A stretch of 64,000 nucleotides of DNA from assembly GCA_963558075.1 (NCBI GenBank), contig CAUWFN010000009.1:53581-117580 (forward strand). The letters run 5' to 3'. Made by a program: the position numbers and the translations under genes. Source of the stretch: CALHKP01 sp963558075 (GTDB lineage Bacteria > Bacillota > Clostridia > Peptostreptococcales > Anaerovoracaceae). Below, piece after piece: positions 44,278 through 53,959 of this stretch. The notes below the pieces were generated by a model, which worked only from the letters and a program-made list of their open reading frames with translations, searched no databases and was not told the DNA's origin. How positions within the stretch are numbered: the first letter of the stretch is position 1; the number at the start of each line of letters is the position of its first letter.

Positions 44278-45471
44278 TTGGATACGGAACTTAAAAATCT
44301 TATAAAAAACAGAGTTTCTGAGCTAGACGAAGAGCTTGTATGTATTCGCAGAGAGATTCACAAAAGACCGGGAATCGGCTTTGATACAGGAGAAACAGAA
44401 GAGTTTATAAGAAATTTTCTGGAATCAGAGGGCATAGAAATTTTAGAGTCATCAATTGGTGTGCTTGCAGTCATAAAGGGAAAAAATTCATCCGAATGTA
44501 TAGCACTTAGAGCTGATATAGACGGGCTTCCGCTCAATGAGCAGACGGAGGTTGAATATAAATCAATTTATGAAAACAAAATGCACGCATGTGGACATGA
44601 TGGGCACACGGCAATGCTTCTTATAGCCGCAAAGGTTTTGAATGAAGTCCGCATAAAGCTTCCGAGGGATGTGATGTTGATTTTTCAGCCTGCAGAGGAG
44701 GGACCAAATCTAGGCGGTGCGAGAATATTTGTCGATGATTTCCGAAAAAACGGTATGCTAGATAAAATTCGAAGAATCCATGGGCTACACCTGACAAATG
44801 ACTATGATGTAGGAAGCATTAGAGTTGGAACAGGGACAGTAGCTGCTTCGACAGATGAGTTTGATGTGATAATTACAGGGAAGGAAGGACATGCTGCAGA
44901 GCCTCACAAGTGCATAGATGCCTTATCAATTGGTATCAAGGCGGTCAGTGAAATGGAAAGTTTTATGTCAAGAAAGCTCGATCCTCTTTCTAGTTCTGTT
45001 TTCTCTATAGGTATGTTTCAATCTGGAACTGCTAGAAATATAGTGTCTGGAAAGTGCGAGTTTGAAGGAACTATAAGATGTAGAAATGAATATGAACGTG
45101 CAGAAATTAAAACTCATCTTGCAAAATATGTTAAGGCATTATGCAGTTTGTACGGAGCAGAGTGTGAAGTGAAAATTACTGACGGACTGCCGCCACTTAC
45201 AGCTGACGAAAAAACTGCACTTATGACTTATAGAACTGCAGAGAGAATTATAGGTAAAGGCAGCGTTGAGATATGCCAGCAAATGCGCATGTATGCAGAG
45301 GACTTCGCATATTTTGCCGAGTGCATCCCTGCATCATATATATGGATAGGTTCAGGTAACAAAAATCTTAATTTTACCGAAAGACTGCACTGCCAGAGGT
45401 TTGACTTTGATGAGAAGGCTCTTGGGATAGGAACTAGGCTTTTGTGTGGACTTGCCTTATCAACATATTGA
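44278..45471 (+). CDS. M20D family amidohydrolase (N-acyl amino acid hydrolase type)
   Basis: This 397-residue metalloenzyme belongs to the group of HipO and aminoacylase-like M20D hydrolases, which cleave N-acyl or N-aroyl amino acids. Visible motifs are ALRADIDGLPLNE, the metal-binding HACGHDGHTAM, the catalytic glutamate pair in QPAEEGPNLGGA, and GLHLTNDYDVGSI; the dimerisation lid has the usual TGKEGHAAEPH. The start is a TTG with AAAGGAG upstream. It opens a six-gene plus-strand cluster of hydrolases and a symporter, 39 bases before the first RocB-like gene. Confidence 0.87.
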   Translation: MDTELKNLIKNRVSELDEELVCIRREIHKRPGIGFDTGETEEFIRNFLESEGIEILESSIGVLAVIKGKNSSECIALRADIDGLPLNEQTEVEYKSIYENKMHACGHDGHTAMLLIAAKVLNEVRIKLPRDVMLIFQPAEEGPNLGGARIFVDDFRKNGMLDKIRRIHGLHLTNDYDVGSIRVGTGTVAASTDEFDVIITGKEGHAAEPHKCIDALSIGIKAVSEMESFMSRKLDPLSSSVFSIGMFQSGTARNIVSGKCEFEGTIRCRNEYERAEIKTHLAKYVKALCSLYGAECEVKITDGLPPLTADEKTALMTYRTAERIIGKGSVEICQQMRMYAEDFAYFAECIPASYIWIGSGNKNLNFTERLHCQRFDFDEKALGIGTRLLCGLALSTY

Positions 45472-45510
45472 TATAGCTAAAGTGATTTGAAAGTATAACG
45501 GGAGTGTGTT

Positions 45511-47145
45511 ATGGGAGATTTACTTAAAACATTAAGCGATTTAGTTACCCTAAAAAGTGTAAGCTGTACAGAAGGAGAAAGGCTGCCGGCTCAGTATATC
45601 TATGAACAGTTTAGTAGCCTTGAATATTTTCGTAAGAACAGCGAATACGTTGGCAAGCACTATATCGAGAAAGATCAATATGGTAGATTTGTAACTTATG
45701 CTCTTATAAAAGGCAGAAGCAGTGATACTGTGATTCTTTCTGGACATATAGATGTAGTTAGCGCTGAGGTTTACGGAGATGCAGAGGATGTTGCATTTTC
45801 TATTGGAGATGAACTACACAAAAAGCTTGCGTCTATGAATATGACAGATAACGTACGCAAAGATTTTGAATCTGACGAGTGGATTTGGGGAAGAGGCGCA
45901 GCTGATATGAAAGCTGGCGTTGCAATCGCTATGTCCATAGTAGAAGAATATGCAGAACTTGCTGAACGAGGAGAACTAGAAGGAAGCCTTTTGTTTATGG
46001 CTGTTCCAGACGAGGAAAGCTATTCTGCCGGAATGAGATCGGCAGTACATATAATGAAAGAACTAAGAGAAAAATATTCTCTTAAGTATAAACTTCTTAT
46101 TGATCCTGAACCTGCAACAGAGTCTGACGGGGCTCAGGTAATGTCCCTTGGGACAGTAGGAAAATCAATGCCTGTAGTTATGACTCAGGGTGTTGTGGCT
46201 CATATGGGTCATTGCTTTGAGGGAATTTCCGGGCTAAATATGCTAGCTGGGATATATCAGAGAACAAATGGGTCCCTTGATTTTTCGGATACATATGAGA
46301 GTGAAGCTTCGATGCCGGCTTTGTGGGGTGCGATGAAGGATATGAAACTGAATTATGACGTTTCGCTTCCACATAGGGGATTTGGCTATATGACAGTTTT
46401 GAGCTTTGATAAAACAGTAGAAGATGTTATTGAAAAGTTCAGAAGCATAGCAGAAGAGGTTTTCGAAGACGAGGTTAGAAAGCTTAACAGCACATATCAA
46501 AAATTCACTTCGATAAATTCATATGCAAAAAAGAAAGAAATCCATTATGACACAAGAGTTTATAGCGTAGAAGAGCTTTGTTCAATTTTAGAGAAGCAGT
46601 ATGGGGAAAGATTCCTTGGTTTCTTCGAAAACGCAAAGAAAGAGGCCCTTGAGCAGGTGCGAGATGGAAAGAGCTTTCCAGACGCAACTGTTTATGTGAT
46701 GAATGAGCTTTTGAATTTTGCCGACATCAAAGAACCTTTGATTCTGATAGGTGTAGCTCCGCCGTATTATCCTGCGACACACAGCGATAGAATTGAAGGA
46801 AAAGAAGGATTTGGAACGAAGATTTTTGAGTTTGCAAAGGAGCTATCAGAGAAGAAATATGGACAGAAGTTAACATACGAAAATTATTTTATGGGTATTT
46901 CCGATAATAGCTACACATCAGTGCCTGAACTTGATTATGAAAAGCTTACAAAGAATTATCCCCTATGGGGCGATGGTTATGATATAGCTTTCGATGAAAT
47001 TGCAGAGCTTTCGGTTCCATCTATATTATATGGACCGATAGGAAAAGAGTATCATCAGTGGACAGAGAGACTTAACAAAAGAAGCTTTCTTGAAATTATG
47101 CCAGGAATGCTGAGAAGTGTTATCGAATATGCATGGAGCTTATAA
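45511..47145 (+). CDS. RocB-like M20 metallohydrolase 1
   Basis: This 544-residue protein belongs to the long M20 subgroup typified by B. subtilis RocB, whose reaction is unknown although it sits in the arginine-catabolism operon. Metal and catalytic positions are intact: His/Asp in SGHIDVV, Asp in GRGAADMK, Glu-Glu in VPDEES, an acidic ligand in LIDPEP, and the final His in YHQWTERL. It is the most diverged of three paralogues in this cluster. GGGAG precedes the ATG. A 152-base gap follows, holding a possible five-codon leader (47178-47195) but no terminator. Confidence 0.84.
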   Translation: MGDLLKTLSDLVTLKSVSCTEGERLPAQYIYEQFSSLEYFRKNSEYVGKHYIEKDQYGRFVTYALIKGRSSDTVILSGHIDVVSAEVYGDAEDVAFSIGDELHKKLASMNMTDNVRKDFESDEWIWGRGAADMKAGVAIAMSIVEEYAELAERGELEGSLLFMAVPDEESYSAGMRSAVHIMKELREKYSLKYKLLIDPEPATESDGAQVMSLGTVGKSMPVVMTQGVVAHMGHCFEGISGLNMLAGIYQRTNGSLDFSDTYESEASMPALWGAMKDMKLNYDVSLPHRGFGYMTVLSFDKTVEDVIEKFRSIAEEVFEDEVRKLNSTYQKFTSINSYAKKKEIHYDTRVYSVEELCSILEKQYGERFLGFFENAKKEALEQVRDGKSFPDATVYVMNELLNFADIKEPLILIGVAPPYYPATHSDRIEGKEGFGTKIFEFAKELSEKKYGQKLTYENYFMGISDNSYTSVPELDYEKLTKNYPLWGDGYDIAFDEIAELSVPSILYGPIGKEYHQWTERLNKRSFLEIMPGMLRSVIEYAWSL

Positions 47146-47297
47146 TTTTATATAGCTTTTGAGTATTGGAGAAATATATGAAAAAAGAGGATTAGTTCAA
47201 CTTTGGACATATCAAAAATTGTATTAAATTTCCTGGAGAATACACTTCTTTAGGAGTTTGATTAATATAAAATAACGGATTATGGAGGAACAGAATT

Positions 47298-48950
47298 ATG
47301 AAAGCCGAAGTAAGCAAAAGAGTAGAAGAAATTGCTGTGGAACTCACAGGACAGAAAAGTATTGTAGAAACACCGGATGAGGTGAAAATGTCAGAACTTG
47401 TTTATGATGTTATCTCAAGAATAGACTATTTCAAAAAACATCCGGAAAATCTTTATTTATTAGACTGTAAGGATGACTTCCTAGGAAGAAAAGTTGTTGT
47501 TGCAGAGCTGAATGGAGAAAAGGCAAAGAGCGACAAGACAGTTGTTCTTATCGGACATACAGATACTGTAGGTATTTCAGACTATGGTACACTACAGGAA
47601 TATGCAACAAAACCTGCTGAGCTTATCGAAAAGCTAAAGGATGTTTCCTTACCTCCTGAAGCAAGAGAAGACCTTGAATCAGGAAAGTACATGTTCGGAC
47701 GTGGCCTATTTGATATGAAATCAGGAGATGCTGCAATTATTGCACTTATGGAGAAAATCTCAGAGGATATCGAAAACTTCGAGGGAAATCTAGTATACGG
47801 TGCAGTATGTGATGAAGAAGGTAACTCAACAGGAATGCTTAACCTCGTTCCAAAACTTGTTGAACTGAAGAAGACAAAGGGATATGAGTATATTGCTATG
47901 CTTGACCCTGACTATGTAGCTCCTGCATATCCTGGAGATCCTCTAAAGTATGTATATATTGGAACTGTTGGAAAAGTAATGCCTACATTCTATATCGTAG
48001 GTAAGGAAACTCACGTTGGTGAATCGTTCGACGGTCTTGACCCTAACCAGATTGCAGCACAGTTAACTCAGAGAATTAATCTTAACCCTGAATTCTGTGA
48101 TGTTGTTGACGGAGAAGTTACACTTCCACCTATTACACTTAAACAGAGAGACCTGAAACCTGAATACTCAGTACAGATTGCAAATAAGTCAATCCTATTC
48201 TTTAACTACGCAACACATTCATCAACACCTGATGAAGTACTGCAGAAGATGAAAGCAGTAGGTCAGGAATGCTTCCAGCAGGTTGTTGATACACTAAATG
48301 ACAGATATAAAGAATTCTGTGGTATGATTGGCCGTGAATTCCGTCCTCAGCCATGGGTTGCAAGAACTATGACATTTGATGAACTATGCAATGCTGTAAG
48401 AGCTGAGCAGGGTGAAAAATTCGATGATATGGTTGCTGAGTATGCTAAAGAACTTAAGACAGACTCAAGATATGATGTAAGAGATAAAGCTATGAAGGTT
48501 GTTGAATTTGTTCACAATCTGTGGACTGACAAGGACCCGGTTCTTATCGTTTACCTAACACCTCCATACTATCCACATAACTATGTAGAAGGTTCAAAGG
48601 CTAAGGAAAAGGCTCTTATCGATGCAGTTGCAAAGGCTGTTGAGGTAACAGAACCAAACTATGATTATGATCTTGTACAGAAGAAATTCCTGCCTTGCAT
48701 TTCCGACTTAAGCTATGCGGCAGCACCAAAAGATCCAGAAATCATCGAAAAGTACATCAGTAATACTCCTGGATATGGCGTATTCTATGAACTTCCAATC
48801 GCTGACATGCAGGAGCTTGATCTTCCAGTAGCAGATATCGGAACTTTCGGTAAGGATGCACACAAGTTTACAGAAAGAATTGATACACTTGCAACATTCA
48901 ATATGACACCGGACTTACTGTACAATACAATCCTTGATTTACTGAAATAA
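47298..48950 (+). CDS. RocB-like M20 metallohydrolase 2
   Basis: This 550-residue paralogue has all M20 residues: IGHTDTVG, FGRGLFDMKSG, VCDEEGNS, MLDPDY and the final His in AHKFTERI. It aligns closely with the third paralogue (for example KxxPxF, GKExHVG, LDPN, PPIxLKQ), less with the first. GGAGGAACAG is seven bases before the ATG. Codons are uniformly of the kind used by highly expressed genes in this window (secA, the EF-G-like gene). The next gene starts 13 bases later. Substrate unknown; an amide or peptide bond is expected from the family. Confidence 0.86.
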   Translation: MKAEVSKRVEEIAVELTGQKSIVETPDEVKMSELVYDVISRIDYFKKHPENLYLLDCKDDFLGRKVVVAELNGEKAKSDKTVVLIGHTDTVGISDYGTLQEYATKPAELIEKLKDVSLPPEAREDLESGKYMFGRGLFDMKSGDAAIIALMEKISEDIENFEGNLVYGAVCDEEGNSTGMLNLVPKLVELKKTKGYEYIAMLDPDYVAPAYPGDPLKYVYIGTVGKVMPTFYIVGKETHVGESFDGLDPNQIAAQLTQRINLNPEFCDVVDGEVTLPPITLKQRDLKPEYSVQIANKSILFFNYATHSSTPDEVLQKMKAVGQECFQQVVDTLNDRYKEFCGMIGREFRPQPWVARTMTFDELCNAVRAEQGEKFDDMVAEYAKELKTDSRYDVRDKAMKVVEFVHNLWTDKDPVLIVYLTPPYYPHNYVEGSKAKEKALIDAVAKAVEVTEPNYDYDLVQKKFLPCISDLSYAAAPKDPEIIEKYISNTPGYGVFYELPIADMQELDLPVADIGTFGKDAHKFTERIDTLATFNMTPDLLYNTILDLLK

Positions 48951-48963
48951 ACAGGAGGACATT

Positions 48964-50607
48964 ATGAAACAGGCGGATAGAATATTTATAAACGGTAAGA
49001 TATATACTCTTGAAGCTGAAGGAGTATGCAAAGAAGCGCTTGCTGTGTGTGACGGAATTATAGATTTCGTGGGAGCAACAGATGAGGTGCTGAAAGAATA
49101 CGAAAGTGATGAAATAATAGATTTGAACGGAAAAACAATGCTTCCTGGAATGGGCGATTCACACCTTCATTTCTTTGCTTATTGTCAAACTTATACTACT
49201 GTAGACCTAGGCCAGGCAAAAACAAAGGCTGAAGCTATAGCAATGCTGAAGGCAAAGGCGGAGGAGACTCCAGAAGGACAGTGGATTAGAGGATCTAATT
49301 TTGACCAGTCAAAATGGTCTGATGCAGAGGACCAGTTTCCTACAAGACAAGATCTTGATAAGGCGAGTACTACACATCCTATAGTTATAAAGCGCGTATG
49401 TCTTCATACAGGTGTTGCAAATACTGCAGCGCTTGAGAAGGCAGGCATTGGAAAGGGATATGTGTTTGGTGATGGAGGCGTTGTAGAGCTTGAAGAAGAC
49501 GGATATCCTACAGGTGTTCTCAGAGAGCAGGCTACGAAAATCTTTGATGAGCTTATCCCTGATCCGACTACAGTTCCCGAAATCAAAAAAGACGTATATA
49601 TGAAAGCTCTTGCAAAAGCCTCAAAGGACGGTATCACGATGATCCATACATATGCAGCTGATATCTGGAAATACGTAGAGGATTTTGATGATTACCTTGC
49701 GCTTGATAGAGAAGGAAATCTTCCGTTAAGAGTTACAATCTATCTTGATAAGCCTTACACAAAACCATATGTAACGCGCCAGGAAATGTACGATCCATAT
49801 AGAAAGGTTCAGTATGGCGGATACAAGCTGTTCAGCGATGGCGCTTTAGGTTCAAGATCAGCAAAACTGTTTGAGCCATATGACGATGATCCTTCAACAG
49901 ATGGAATACTGATCCAGACGCAGGAGGAACTGAACGAAAAGGTTCTTTCGTCATACGAGATGGGGCTTCAGCCTGCAATACACTGTATAGGCGATAAGGG
50001 TCTTGATACAGTGCTTACTGCAATTGAATATGCTCTTGAAAAGAGCAGAGAGCGTGGAATGACTGAGAGAGAACAAAAAGATAGGTATCCGTTCAGAATA
50101 ATTCATGCTCAGATGGCAAGTCCTGAAATGATAGAAAGCATGAAGAAACTACCGCTAGTTCTTGATATTCAACCTTCATTCCTCATTACAGATCTTCATT
50201 GGATTGAAGAAAGAGTAGGTAAAGAAAGAGCTGCAAACAGTTATCAGTGGAAGACTTACATGGATGCTGGTCTGAGACTCTGCGGAGGATCGGATTCGCC
50301 AGTAGAAGATTTTTCACCATGGCAGGGAATCTTTGGTGCTGTAACAAGACAGGACAAAGAATTATATCCTGAAAATGGATGGCATCCTGAAGAGAAGGTA
50401 TCTGTATACGATGCTGTATGTATGTTCTCAAAGAATATACCTTATGCAATTGGTGAAGAAGATAGACTAGGAACTTTAGAAAAAGGCAAGTTTGCTGACA
50501 TGATAGTAATTGACCGTAATATATTCGAAATTCCGGCAGAGGATATTATAAACGTTCAGGTTGAAAACACATATCTAGCAGGAAAGATGGTATATGCAAA
50601 AGCATAA
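48964..50607 (+). CDS. YtcJ-like amidohydrolase
   Basis: This 547-residue TIM-barrel metalloenzyme fits the Amidohydrolase_3 (YtcJ) family. It has the H-x-H metal motif in GDSHLHFFAY near residue 66, a later histidine in AIHCIGDKG, a histidine in RIIHAQMAS and the catalytic Asp in CGGSDSPVED; the composite beta-domain is formed by both ends (RIFINGKIYTLE, GTLEKGKFADMIVID). Family members hydrolyse amide or carbamoyl bonds of varied small molecules. AGGAGGAC precedes the ATG. It is embedded between two RocB-like genes with gaps of 13 and 24 bases, which strongly suggests a shared pathway. Confidence 0.87.
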   Translation: MKQADRIFINGKIYTLEAEGVCKEALAVCDGIIDFVGATDEVLKEYESDEIIDLNGKTMLPGMGDSHLHFFAYCQTYTTVDLGQAKTKAEAIAMLKAKAEETPEGQWIRGSNFDQSKWSDAEDQFPTRQDLDKASTTHPIVIKRVCLHTGVANTAALEKAGIGKGYVFGDGGVVELEEDGYPTGVLREQATKIFDELIPDPTTVPEIKKDVYMKALAKASKDGITMIHTYAADIWKYVEDFDDYLALDREGNLPLRVTIYLDKPYTKPYVTRQEMYDPYRKVQYGGYKLFSDGALGSRSAKLFEPYDDDPSTDGILIQTQEELNEKVLSSYEMGLQPAIHCIGDKGLDTVLTAIEYALEKSRERGMTEREQKDRYPFRIIHAQMASPEMIESMKKLPLVLDIQPSFLITDLHWIEERVGKERAANSYQWKTYMDAGLRLCGGSDSPVEDFSPWQGIFGAVTRQDKELYPENGWHPEEKVSVYDAVCMFSKNIPYAIGEEDRLGTLEKGKFADMIVIDRNIFEIPAEDIINVQVENTYLAGKMVYAKA

Positions 50608-50631
50608 AGCTTGCAGGAAAGGAGAAAACAA

Positions 50632-52293
50632 GTGAGAGTTGATTCTTTTGAAGAGGTTAAACGACTAACGAGTGAAATGGTAGCAATACCAAGCATTAAT
50701 AAGGAACCTGGCGGAGAAAGTGAAGTTGCAAAGTATATCTTTGATTATTATATGAATCTTCCTTATTTCCGCGAGCATCCTGACAGAGTAAAAATGTTCA
50801 AAACGAAAAATGACTTTGTTGACAGACATTCAACATATGCATATGTCAAAGGAACAAAAGGAACCTCTGGAAAAACAGTTATTCTGATTGGACACCTTGA
50901 CACTGTCGGAGTGGATGACTTTGGAACCATAAAAGAATATGCATTTAGGACAGAAGAGCTTCCTGCGAAGCTACGCGAGACATTTGATCTTCCAAAAGAG
51001 GTTTTGGATGATATGGAGTCTGGAGAATACATGTTTGGCCGAGGCGCTCTTGATATGAAATCTGGAGTCGCAGGCCACATGTATATTATCAAATATTTTT
51101 CGGAGCATCCTGAAGAGCTTGATGGTAATATTATTGCAATTGCAGAATGTGACGAAGAGGACAACTCAAAGGGTATTATTACAGCACTTGATGAGCTTGT
51201 TGATTTGAAGGAAAAAGAAGGCTTCGAATATCTGGCTTGCATCAATGCGGATTATTCCACAAATTATAACCCTGGAGATGAAAACAGATACATTTATTAC
51301 GGAAGTATCGGAAAGCTTCTTCCGTGCTTTGTGGCATTTGGAAAGGAAGCACATGTAGGTCAGGCGTTCAGTGCACTAGACCCTAACCTTCTTATAGCTG
51401 AGATTACAAGAAATATGTCACTTAACACAGATCTTTGTGACATTGCTCAGGGAGAGGTTGCGATACCACCGATTTCGTTAAAACAGACAGATACAAAAGT
51501 AGGTTATACAGTACAGACTGCACTTACAGCATTTTCATATTTTAACTTCTTTACCCACGGAATGAATCCAGAGGAAGTGCTGCTAAAGTGCAAGGAAGTT
51601 GCAGAAAAATCTTATGATAACGTTATAGAGTATTTAAACGAGCAGTATAGGAGATTCTGTGAACTGAGCAATGTGGAGTTTCATAGCTTACCATGGAAAA
51701 AACGTGTATATACATGGGATGAGTTCTATAACGAACTAAAGGCTACTTATGGAGATGCATTTACTGACTGTATAGCTGAATATACAAAAAAGCTGCATGA
51801 AGAAGAACCTGAGCTGGATATGAGAATGTTCAATCTCAGAGTCTGTGAAGAGGCGTGGAAGTGGTGTGAAGATAAATCGCCTGCTGTAATTCTCTTCTTT
51901 GGTTCCGTTTACAGTGCGAGAGTTGAGATGACGCGTAAGACAGAAAAAGAGCGCATGCTTCTGGATGCTGTAGAGGGTGCAGTAGATGCGGTGAGAGGTG
52001 AAAGTGGCCGTGAAATAAAGACAAGAATGTTCTATCCTTACATTTCTGATTCAAGTTTTATGGCTGTATGTGATCCTCTAAGTTCTGTAAAAGCGATAGA
52101 AACTAACATGCCTTGCTGGGGTGTTAAATACTATCATGATGCAGAAAAAATATTAAACATCAATGTTCCTGTAGTTAATATAGGCACATTCGGAAGAGAT
52201 GGACATATGCTGACAGAACGTGTTGATATGAGACATACGTTCCAGAATGTTCCTAATATCACTTATGAAACAATAAGAACTCTTCTGAAATAA
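50632..52293 (+). CDS. RocB-like M20 metallohydrolase 3
   Basis: This 553-residue protein is the third RocB-like paralogue. Motifs are IGHLDTVG, FGRGALDMKSG, ECDEEDNS, INADYS (an Asn replaces the first Asp of LDPDY in paralogue 2, the second Asp is kept) and the final His in DGHMLTERV. I chose the GTG at 50632 because AAAGGAG lies seven bases upstream; the TTG at 50611 precedes that site. It follows the YtcJ-like gene by 24 bases. A 10-base inverted repeat lies after it, before the symporter gene. Confidence 0.85.
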   Translation: MRVDSFEEVKRLTSEMVAIPSINKEPGGESEVAKYIFDYYMNLPYFREHPDRVKMFKTKNDFVDRHSTYAYVKGTKGTSGKTVILIGHLDTVGVDDFGTIKEYAFRTEELPAKLRETFDLPKEVLDDMESGEYMFGRGALDMKSGVAGHMYIIKYFSEHPEELDGNIIAIAECDEEDNSKGIITALDELVDLKEKEGFEYLACINADYSTNYNPGDENRYIYYGSIGKLLPCFVAFGKEAHVGQAFSALDPNLLIAEITRNMSLNTDLCDIAQGEVAIPPISLKQTDTKVGYTVQTALTAFSYFNFFTHGMNPEEVLLKCKEVAEKSYDNVIEYLNEQYRRFCELSNVEFHSLPWKKRVYTWDEFYNELKATYGDAFTDCIAEYTKKLHEEEPELDMRMFNLRVCEEAWKWCEDKSPAVILFFGSVYSARVEMTRKTEKERMLLDAVEGAVDAVRGESGREIKTRMFYPYISDSSFMAVCDPLSSVKAIETNMPCWGVKYYHDAEKILNINVPVVNIGTFGRDGHMLTERVDMRHTFQNVPNITYETIRTLLK

Positions 52294-52310
52294 TTATTAA
52301 GTTTATATAT

Positions 52311-52361
52311 CTGCGGCTGTGACAGGGGTTAAGGCAGCGTTTTAGAAGAAAACAGCCGCAG
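52311..52361 (+). repeat. Inverted repeat before the symporter gene
   Basis: CTGCGGCTGT (52311-52320) and ACAGCCGCAG (52352-52361) are perfect inverted copies with a 31-base loop. No T-run follows, so it may set mRNA stability or processing between hydrolase and transporter rather than stop transcription. Confidence 0.7.
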
Positions 52362-52411
52362 GCTGTATAAAAGGCATAAATCATCTATGCAATAAAGAAA
52401 GGAGATAACTT

Positions 52412-53836
52412 ATGAGTATTATTAATAGCATTGCTCAGGTTATGGTTGACATTGCAACATGGTTTTGGGGTATTCCTATTCTCATTCTAATTGGCGGCGG
52501 CGGACTATATTTTACATTAAGACTTGGTTTTGTACAGCTTAGACATTTTGGATATATCTGCTCACAGACATTTGGTAAAATGTTTGGTAAAAAAAGCGAT
52601 CAGGGCGAAGGCGAAGTTTCAGCATTTGCAGCAGCCTGCACAGCTCTTGCATCATCAATTGGTGCATCAAACATCGTAGGTGTTCCAACTGCTATCGCAC
52701 TTGGTGGTCCTGGAGCTATCTTCTGGATTTGGATTCTTGCAATCCTAGGTATGGCTACTAAGTATGTCGAAGTAACACTTGGTATGATGTACAGAGAAAG
52801 AAACGAAGAAGGCGACTGGGTAGGAGGACCTTACTACTACTGTAAGAAAGGTCTTGGCGGCCCTATCGGTAAGTTCTTCGGAGTATTCTTTGCATTCTTC
52901 CTGATGATCGAACTTATTCCTTCAATTGCAACACAGTCAGCTTCAGCTACAACACAGTTTGAGGTTTATGGAATTGACCAGAAAATTATCGCAATAGTTA
53001 TGGCAATCGTTGTTGCTGTTGTATGTATAGGCGGCGTAAAGAGAATCGCAAGCGTTTGCGACAAACTGGTTCCTATTATGGCTACAGTATATCTGCTTGG
53101 CGCTCTTGTTATTATCTTCATGAATATTGATAAGATTCCTGGCGCATTCGTTATGATTTTCAAAGACGCATTCACTGGTGAGGCTGCAATGGGCGGATTC
53201 GCAGGTGCTACATTTGCAATGGCTGTTAGATGGGGTGCTGCACGTGGTGTATACTCCAACGAAGCTGGTATGGGTACTGCACCTATGGGTCATGCTGCAG
53301 CAAACGCTGACCATCCAGTTAGACAGGGTATGTGGGGTGTATTCGAAGTTACAGTTGATACTATTATCATATGTACAGTAACTGCACTTGCAGTTTTAGT
53401 ATCAGGCGTATGGACTGCTCCTGGAGCAAGTGACAACCCAGGTCCTCTTGCACAGATGGCATTCGCATCAGGCTTTGGTGCTTCATTCTCTAACTTATTT
53501 GTAAGTGTATGCGTATTCCTATTTGTACTGTCAACTGTTATCGTAGTTGTATTCTACGGTGAAAGACAGGCAGAATTCCTGTTTGGACGTAAATTCGCAA
53601 AAGTATGGAGATGGATATACATCGTAGCTGTTATCGTTGGCGGTATCGGTATCAAGCTATCAACTCTGTACTCACTGACAGACTTCTTCCTGACACTAAT
53701 CTTGATTCCAAATATGATTACAATCATTATTCTGGTTCCTCAGGTAAAGAAAGCTCAGGACGAGTTCTTCCATACTCCAGGCAAATACTACATGGCTGAT
53801 ATGGAAGCAAAAAAAGCTAAAAAAGCGAACAAATAA
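52412..53836 (+). CDS. AGCS family sodium:amino acid symporter
   Basis: This 474-residue transporter has about eleven membrane helices of the alanine/glycine:cation symporter family. Landmarks are GGGGLYFTLRLGFVQLRH near residue 27, GGPYYYCKKGLGG near 130 and the conserved SNEAGMGTAPMGHAAA near 290. These carriers import alanine, glycine or related small amino acids with Na+. AAAGGAG precedes the ATG by seven bases. Codons are of the highly expressed type. Being last in the hydrolase cluster, it probably imports the substrate or a product-like amino acid. Confidence 0.92.
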   Translation: MSIINSIAQVMVDIATWFWGIPILILIGGGGLYFTLRLGFVQLRHFGYICSQTFGKMFGKKSDQGEGEVSAFAAACTALASSIGASNIVGVPTAIALGGPGAIFWIWILAILGMATKYVEVTLGMMYRERNEEGDWVGGPYYYCKKGLGGPIGKFFGVFFAFFLMIELIPSIATQSASATTQFEVYGIDQKIIAIVMAIVVAVVCIGGVKRIASVCDKLVPIMATVYLLGALVIIFMNIDKIPGAFVMIFKDAFTGEAAMGGFAGATFAMAVRWGAARGVYSNEAGMGTAPMGHAAANADHPVRQGMWGVFEVTVDTIIICTVTALAVLVSGVWTAPGASDNPGPLAQMAFASGFGASFSNLFVSVCVFLFVLSTVIVVVFYGERQAEFLFGRKFAKVWRWIYIVAVIVGGIGIKLSTLYSLTDFFLTLILIPNMITIIILVPQVKKAQDEFFHTPGKYYMADMEAKKAKKANK

Positions 53837-53904
53837 TCAATATCAAATATGATATAATCTTTAGAAAGACAGGATTATGTATTAGTTTGATTTATGCTTG
53901 TACG

Positions 53905-53932
53905 CAGGGCGGAAGAGTACATTTCCGCCCTG
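53905..53932 (+). terminator. Hairpin after the symporter gene
   Basis: CAGGGCGGAA / TTCCGCCCTG is a 10-base perfect stem with an 8-base loop, followed by ATTTAATA. The T-run is weak, so termination may be partial, with read-through into the small membrane protein gene. Confidence 0.65.
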
Positions 53933-53959
53933 ATTTAATACTAGCGGTAGGAGGATTCA

